Shown here piece after piece: positions 60,419-64,000 of a stretch of 64,000 nt of DNA. The stretch covers positions 10,552 through 74,551 of the forward strand of contig NZ_KE332388.1 in the NCBI RefSeq assembly GCF_000409775.1. The letters run 5' to 3'. Under the pieces are notes generated by a model that was not told where the DNA came from, did not search any database, and saw only the letters and a list, made by a program, of their open reading frames with translations. The position numbers and the translations under genes are program-made. The stretch comes from Litchfieldella anticariensis FP35 = DSM 16096 (lineage in GTDB: Bacteria > Pseudomonadota > Gammaproteobacteria > Pseudomonadales > Halomonadaceae). Position 1 is the stretch's first letter; each line of letters begins with the position of its first letter.

Positions 60419-61042
60419 TTATATTTTCCTTCCTTTGATGAACCGCGCCCAGAGATACCAAGGGTTCAGCATGCTCTCCCGATAGGTATATCCCGAGAAC
60501 TCATCAATGGCGTAGACCCATTTCCTTCCGTAGATATCCTTGAACTTTAATGTGAAGGCCAGAGGCGCCATGAACTGACTGAACGTTTCGATATCTTCTC
60601 TGGCTAATCCTGGTGATACGATGAAGCGGGCCAGAAGTAGATCATCACCGGTGCCAAACGCGTGCCCCTTTTCTACGCTGGATGTATACACAATTTCGAC
60701 GAGATATCCACCGAAGGCATCCTCGATAAGCCGCTGCATCATGTTATGAAACCGACCCTCGATTTTTTTCTTACCATTCCATACCGTCATGGACGTCACG
60801 ATCGCTGGCCCGAACCCCTTGTTGCTCAACGTGATCGCACATTCTGGATCTTCCTCGGATGGGTACGATGCCCACACAGAAAAAGCAGGTATCACAGACA
60901 TCCGCCCATGCTTGCGAGTCGTCCAGGCAGTAGCGAAGCTCACCAGCAAGGCAGCCGCTGCAATCGTATTGCCTGTGTTCGAGAAGATGTTGTTGATCCA
61001 CTTGATCCAGGTTGCAAGATCGAATAACTGGGCCCAGTCCAT
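60419..61042 (-). CDS. membrane hypothetical protein, prophage cargo
   Basis: 207 residues from the ATG at 61042 (AAGGGG upstream). A membrane helix at about 23-42 (GNTIAAAALLVSFATAWTTR) is followed by a beta-rich domain: RMSVIPAFSVWASYPSEEDP, then AITLSNKGFGPAIVTSMTVW, a pattern (N-x-G-x-GPA) seen in small membrane proteins with an Ig-like cytosolic domain, and EIVYTSSVEKGHAFGTGDDL. No catalytic motif. It lies 73 bp upstream of the gene ending at 59725, on the same strand, so the two may form an operon. Function unknown. Confidence 0.65.
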   Translation of the reverse strand: MDWAQLFDLATWIKWINNIFSNTGNTIAAAALLVSFATAWTTRKHGRMSVIPAFSVWASYPSEEDPECAITLSNKGFGPAIVTSMTVWNGKKKIEGRFHNMMQRLIEDAFGGYLVEIVYTSSVEKGHAFGTGDDLLLARFIVSPGLAREDIETFSQFMAPLAFTLKFKDIYGRKWVYAIDEFSGYTYRESMLNPWYLWARFIKGRKI

Positions 61043-61064
61043 ACATCCCCTTAATCAGTGTTCC

Positions 61065-61127
61065 GGTGTGAATCCCGCATCTTACACCCGCCACCACTTC
61101 GCCTGCCCTGCTCGCCCCCGCACGATA
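61065..61127 (+). promoter_or_regulatory. late promoter of the FI operon
   Basis: GGTGT-N14-ACACC (61065-61088) and, 31 bp later, GCACGATA (61120-61127), the same arrangement as upstream of V. The FI ATG is 46 bp further on. The dyad lies just upstream of, and facing away from, the cargo gene start at 61042. Confidence 0.72.
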
Positions 61128-61173
61128 CCTGCGTGATTTCATGTTTTATCGCTGAACCTGCGCAGGAGCCCAC

Positions 61174-62688
61174 ATGGCCACCGACTACCACCACGGCGTA
61201 CGCGTCACCGAGATCAACGAGGGGACGCGACCGATCCGAACCGTCAGTACGGCAGTGATCGGGCTTGTCGCGACCGCCCCCGATACCGAACCCGGCATCG
61301 CGGCCACGCTGACACTCGACTTCCTCGCCGCCAATACCGGCGTCATCTATACCGCGGTCACTGCTGGCAGTGCCGGCAACCAGATCCGCATTCGCTATGT
61401 CGATCCCGGCGACGTCTCCCAGGCCCTGGCCGTGAGTGTGTCCGCCAAGGACATCACAATCAGCCTGGCCACCGATCTCGAGGGCGATATTGCGAGTACC
61501 GCCGAGGATGTCGTCACCGCTGTCAACGCTAACGCCGACGCCTCGGCTCTCGTCACCGCTGCGCTGCCAGGTAGTGAGACCGGCCTGGGCGTACTGAGCA
61601 GCGTCACTTTCACCAACCTTGCCGGCGGCATCGACGAACCCTTCCCCCTCGATATTCCGGTGCTCGTCACCGATGTCTATGCCGCGATCGGCAACGCCGG
61701 CATTAGCGGCACGCTGAAACGTTCCCTGGATGCGATCGCCGACCAGGCCAAGCCGCTGATCGTCGTGGTGCGCGTGGCCGAGGGCATCGACGACGCTGAA
61801 ACCAAGGCCAATGTCATCGGTACCGTGACCGCCTCCGGCCAGAAAACCGGCATGAAGGCGTTGCTCGCTGCGCATCAGCGCTTCGGCATCAAGCCGCGCA
61901 TCCTGGGCGTGCCCGAGCTCGACGATGTCGATGTGGCTGCCGAGCTCGCCGGCATCGCCCAGCAACTGCGGGCCTTTACCTATGTATCGGCACACGGGTG
62001 CGAGACTGTCGCCGAAGCGGTGATGTACCGCGAGAATTTCGGTCAGCGCGAAGTGATGGTGCTGTGGCCGGAGTTCACCGGCTTCGATACCGACGCAGGT
62101 ACCACCGTCACGCTCTCTGCCGTGGCCCGAGCACTCGGCCTGCGCGCTTACCTGGATGAAAGCGTCGGCTGGCACAAGACGCTCTCCAACGTGCCGGTCA
62201 ATGGCGTTACGGGTATCTCCAAGGACGTGTTCTGGGACCTGCAGGATCCAGCGACCGATGCCGGTGTGCTCAACGCCGCGGACGTCACCACCCTGATCAA
62301 CCAAGGCGGCTACCGCTTCTGGGGCTCGCGCACCTGCGATACCGACGGCCTGTTCCCGTTCGAGAACTACACCCGCACCGCCCAGGTGGTGGCCGACACC
62401 ATGGCCGAGGCGCACATGTGGGCCGTCGACAAGCCCATGCACCCGTCGCTGGTGAAGGACATCATCGAAGGCCTCAACGCCAAGTTCCGCGAGTGGAAGG
62501 CACTGGGCTACATCATCGACGGCAAGGCCTGGTTCAACGAGCAGGCCAACTCCGAGACCACCCTCAAGGCCGGCAAGCTGTACATCGATTACGACTACAC
62601 GCCCGTGCCGCCTCTCGAAAACCTCATGTTCCAGCAGCGAATCACCGACCAGTACCTTGTCGACTTCGCCGCGCGGATCAACGGCTAG
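61174..62688 (+). CDS. FI: P2-type tail sheath protein (gpFI) with insertion
   Basis: 504 residues, about 100 more than P2 FI (about 396). The N-terminus YHHGVRVTEINEGTRPIRTV and ALRAYLDESVGWHKTLSN-like core, and the C-terminal NLMFQQRITDQYLVDFAARI, are standard sheath. The extra segment (about residues 45-150, VIYTAVTAGSAGNQIRIRYV onwards, repeated Val/Thr/Ala/Asp) is a beta-rich domain that would be exposed outside the sheath. CAGGAG upstream of the ATG. First gene of FI-FII-E-T. Confidence 0.93.
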   Translation: MATDYHHGVRVTEINEGTRPIRTVSTAVIGLVATAPDTEPGIAATLTLDFLAANTGVIYTAVTAGSAGNQIRIRYVDPGDVSQALAVSVSAKDITISLATDLEGDIASTAEDVVTAVNANADASALVTAALPGSETGLGVLSSVTFTNLAGGIDEPFPLDIPVLVTDVYAAIGNAGISGTLKRSLDAIADQAKPLIVVVRVAEGIDDAETKANVIGTVTASGQKTGMKALLAAHQRFGIKPRILGVPELDDVDVAAELAGIAQQLRAFTYVSAHGCETVAEAVMYRENFGQREVMVLWPEFTGFDTDAGTTVTLSAVARALGLRAYLDESVGWHKTLSNVPVNGVTGISKDVFWDLQDPATDAGVLNAADVTTLINQGGYRFWGSRTCDTDGLFPFENYTRTAQVVADTMAEAHMWAVDKPMHPSLVKDIIEGLNAKFREWKALGYIIDGKAWFNEQANSETTLKAGKLYIDYDYTPVPPLENLMFQQRITDQYLVDFAARING

Positions 62689-62698
62689 GAGCTAACCG

Positions 62699-63208
62699 AT
62701 GGCACTGCCCAAGAAACTCAAGGACCTCAACCTGTTCGGCAATGGCGACAACTGGCAAGGCCTGGTCGACACGCTGACGCTGCCCCCGCTCGCTCGCAAG
62801 ATGGAAGAGTGGCGCGGTGGCGGCATGGACGCCCCGGTCGATATCGACCTGGGCGGGGAGAAGATCACCTTCGAATGGACGATTGGCGGCCTGGTACCGG
62901 CGATCTTCGACAACTTCGGCACCAACCGCCTGGATGCCGACCTGTTGCGCTTCGAAGGCTTCTACGAGCGTGACGACGTGGGCCAGACCTCCGCCGTCAG
63001 CGTCGTGGTGCGCGGCCGTCACCAGCAGATCGCCATGGGCGATGCCAAGGCCGGCGAGAACACCGCCCACCAGGTCACCACCACATGCAGCTATTACAAG
63101 CTCGAGATCGATGGCGTGACCGTCATCGAGATCGACGTGCCCGGGCTGGTGTTCATCGTCAACGGCGAGGATCGCTACGCCGCTCGCCGCCGGGCACTGG
63201 GCCTGTAA
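62699..63208 (+). CDS. FII: P2-type tail tube protein (gpFII)
   Basis: 169 residues (P2 FII 172). ALPKKLKDLNLFGNGDNWQG at the start, KMEEWRGGGMDAPVDIDLGG and the C-terminal ETDVPGLVFIVNGEDRYA-like end are family hallmarks. Forms the rigid inner tube. Follows FI by 10 bp. Confidence 0.95.
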   Translation: MALPKKLKDLNLFGNGDNWQGLVDTLTLPPLARKMEEWRGGGMDAPVDIDLGGEKITFEWTIGGLVPAIFDNFGTNRLDADLLRFEGFYERDDVGQTSAVSVVVRGRHQQIAMGDAKAGENTAHQVTTTCSYYKLEIDGVTVIEIDVPGLVFIVNGEDRYAARRRALGL

Positions 63209-63250
63209 TCACAGGCCATCCACCCTCTACCACTGTTTGGAACCGACACC

Positions 63251-63547
63251 ATGACCAACAAAGCGAACACCGAAGAAATCACTCTCGACAGCCCCATCCA
63301 GCGCGGCGAGAAAACCATCGAGAAGATCTTCCTGCGCAAGCCCAGCTCCGGCGAGCTGCGCGGCCTGGCACTTTCCGACGTGCTGCATCTGCAGGTCGAT
63401 GCCTTGGTCAAGCTCACCCCGCGCCTGTCGAGCCCGGCCTTGACCGAGCCCGAGATGCGCAACCTCGACCCCGCCGACCTGGTGCAGATCGGAGGCGCGA
63501 TCGCCGGTTTTTTGCTGACGAAGCGGGCCAAGGGCGAGACCGCCTAG
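63251..63547 (+). CDS. E: P2-type tail assembly protein (gpE)
   Basis: 98 residues. ITLDSPIQRGEKTIEKIFLR and KPSSGELRGLALSDVL begin the family, which is a tape-measure chaperone. Near the end a T-TTT-TTG heptamer allows a -1 shift into the next frame to make gpE+E-prime. Confidence 0.93.
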   Translation: MTNKANTEEITLDSPIQRGEKTIEKIFLRKPSSGELRGLALSDVLHLQVDALVKLTPRLSSPALTEPEMRNLDPADLVQIGGAIAGFLLTKRAKGETA

Positions 63548-63717
63548 GCCGTGCGGCGGGGCCTGACATAAGCCTGCCCGAGCACGTCGAAGAGGCGATG
63601 GCGGATCTCGCTATCGCCTTCCACTGGACGCCGGCGGACTGCGCCGGCTTCTCCCTCTCCGAATTGATGCAGTGGCGTGAACGCGCCCGGCGGCGCACCC
63701 AGCCTGACGCTGATTGA
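63251..63717 (+). CDS. E': gpE+E-prime, -1 frameshift product
   Basis: Reading to 63514 in frame and then re-reading base 63514 in the -1 frame gives 155 residues: the gpE part followed by ADEAGQGRDRLGRAAGPDIS, then LPEHVEEAMADLAIAFHWTP and a stop at 63715. P2 makes the same extended chaperone (about 142 residues). The extension has no start codon of its own with a ribosome site, and ends just before T, exactly as in P2. Confidence 0.88.
63508..63514 (+). promoter_or_regulatory. -1 frameshift slippery heptamer TTTTTTG
   Basis: The bases fall as ggT TTT TTG in the gpE frame, so both tRNAs can re-pair one base back. P2 uses the same heptamer in E. The extension frame is open across it and for 67 codons. 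Confidence 0.9.
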
Positions 63718-63743
63718 AGAACGAAGACTAAAAGGAGCCACCG

Positions 63744-64000
63744 GTGGCCAAACCGCTCAAACTCGAAGTACTCCTGGGGGCGATCGACAAAGCCACCGGC
63801 CCACTGAAGAAGATCACCCAGGGCAGCGGCAAGACGGCGCAGGCCTTGAAGGCCAGCCGTGACGAGCTTCGTTCCCTCGAGGCCGCGCAGAAGAACCTGC
63901 GCGGCTTCACCAACCTCAAACGCAACAGCGAGCAGACCGCCCGGGCGTTGGATGACCAGCAGCGCCAGGTACGCGAACTCACCCAGCAGATCAAGAATGC
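63744..64000 (+). CDS. T: P2-type tape measure protein (gpT), partial
   Basis: Only the first 85 residues are present; the gene runs off the right edge. It starts with GTG at 63744, preceded by AAAGGAG at 8 nt. AKPLKLEVLLGAIDKATGPL and a long charged coiled coil (SRDELRSLEAAQKNLRGF, then QTARALDDQQRQVRELTQQI) match the N-terminus of gpT, which sets tail length. The P2 order (E, E-prime, T) supports this. Confidence 0.9.
   Translation, partial: MAKPLKLEVLLGAIDKATGPLKKITQGSGKTAQALKASRDELRSLEAAQKNLRGFTNLKRNSEQTARALDDQQRQVRELTQQIKN

Noticed and set aside
61051-62442. 463-codon open frame on the minus strand
   Set aside because: Shadow of the tail sheath gene; no ribosome site and no recognisable protein.

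Overview
The window looks like the chromosome of a Halomonas-like gammaproteobacterium (GC-rich; rnd-ycgL-ycgN, recR-ybaB-dnaX and yqjD-yqjE clusters, pncB, outer-membrane phospholipase A, a complete tad pilus locus), with a P2-type prophage filling the right third. The genus is inferred from gene content and protein flavour, not from a search.

Layout. 1-5.7 kb: a secreted glycine-repeat protein cut by the left edge, then housekeeping genes on the minus strand (ycgN, ycgL, rnd, recR, ybaB, dnaX). 5.8-7.6 kb: a phage-derived cassette (XRE repressor, divergent Ner-like regulator, DUF2201-like protein lacking the catalytic Glu) lying between dnaX and the SRP RNA gene ffs (7.7-7.8 kb, minus). 8.0-11.3 kb: an unassigned gene pair, an ATP-grasp ligase-like protein and a 679-residue protein with a papain-like Cys/His/Asn pattern. 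11.5-20.8 kb: tlyA, an MscK-type channel, pldA, the yqjD/yqjE/yqjK-like membrane operon, a CopD-like protein, a CHAD protein and a YhiN-type flavoprotein. 21.2-34.9 kb: an AraC regulator with a receiver-like N-terminus beside a minus-strand tad locus (flp, tadV, AAA+ ATPase, rcpC, rcpA, small lipoprotein, tadZABCDEG). 35.6-39.9 kb: an RND efflux pair, flanked by two small inverted-repeat elements that share ends, and followed by a REP cluster. 40.3-42.5 kb: SpoIIAA-like, DUF3617 and pncB genes.

42.5 kb to the end is mobile DNA. First come a decayed fragment of a phage portal gene, a toxin-antitoxin pair with a frameshifted toxin, and a tRNA-Ser 3-prime end with its terminator (probable attachment junction). 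Next are an AT-rich iteron block bounded by inverted repeats, a possible cos site and a lipoprotein gene. The P2 late genes then run in P2 order: Q and P (minus), then O N M L X, two holins, endolysin, Rz/Rz1, R S, [BrnT/BrnA insert], V W J I H G, [three small minus-strand genes], FI FII E/E-prime and the start of T. A GGTGT-N14-ACACC dyad occurs three times, exactly in front of P/O, V and FI, and is probably the binding site of the late activator (Ogr type). Integrase, repressor, replication genes, ogr and the intact tRNA-Ser should lie right of the window.

Best candidates for undescribed biology: the ATP-grasp/Cys-His-Asn pair (8.0-11.3 kb), the two AT-rich membrane-protein genes placed as prophage cargo (59.7-61.0 kb), the iteron block at 43.75-44.06 kb, and the repressor/Ner/pseudo-metallopeptidase cassette (5.8-7.6 kb).
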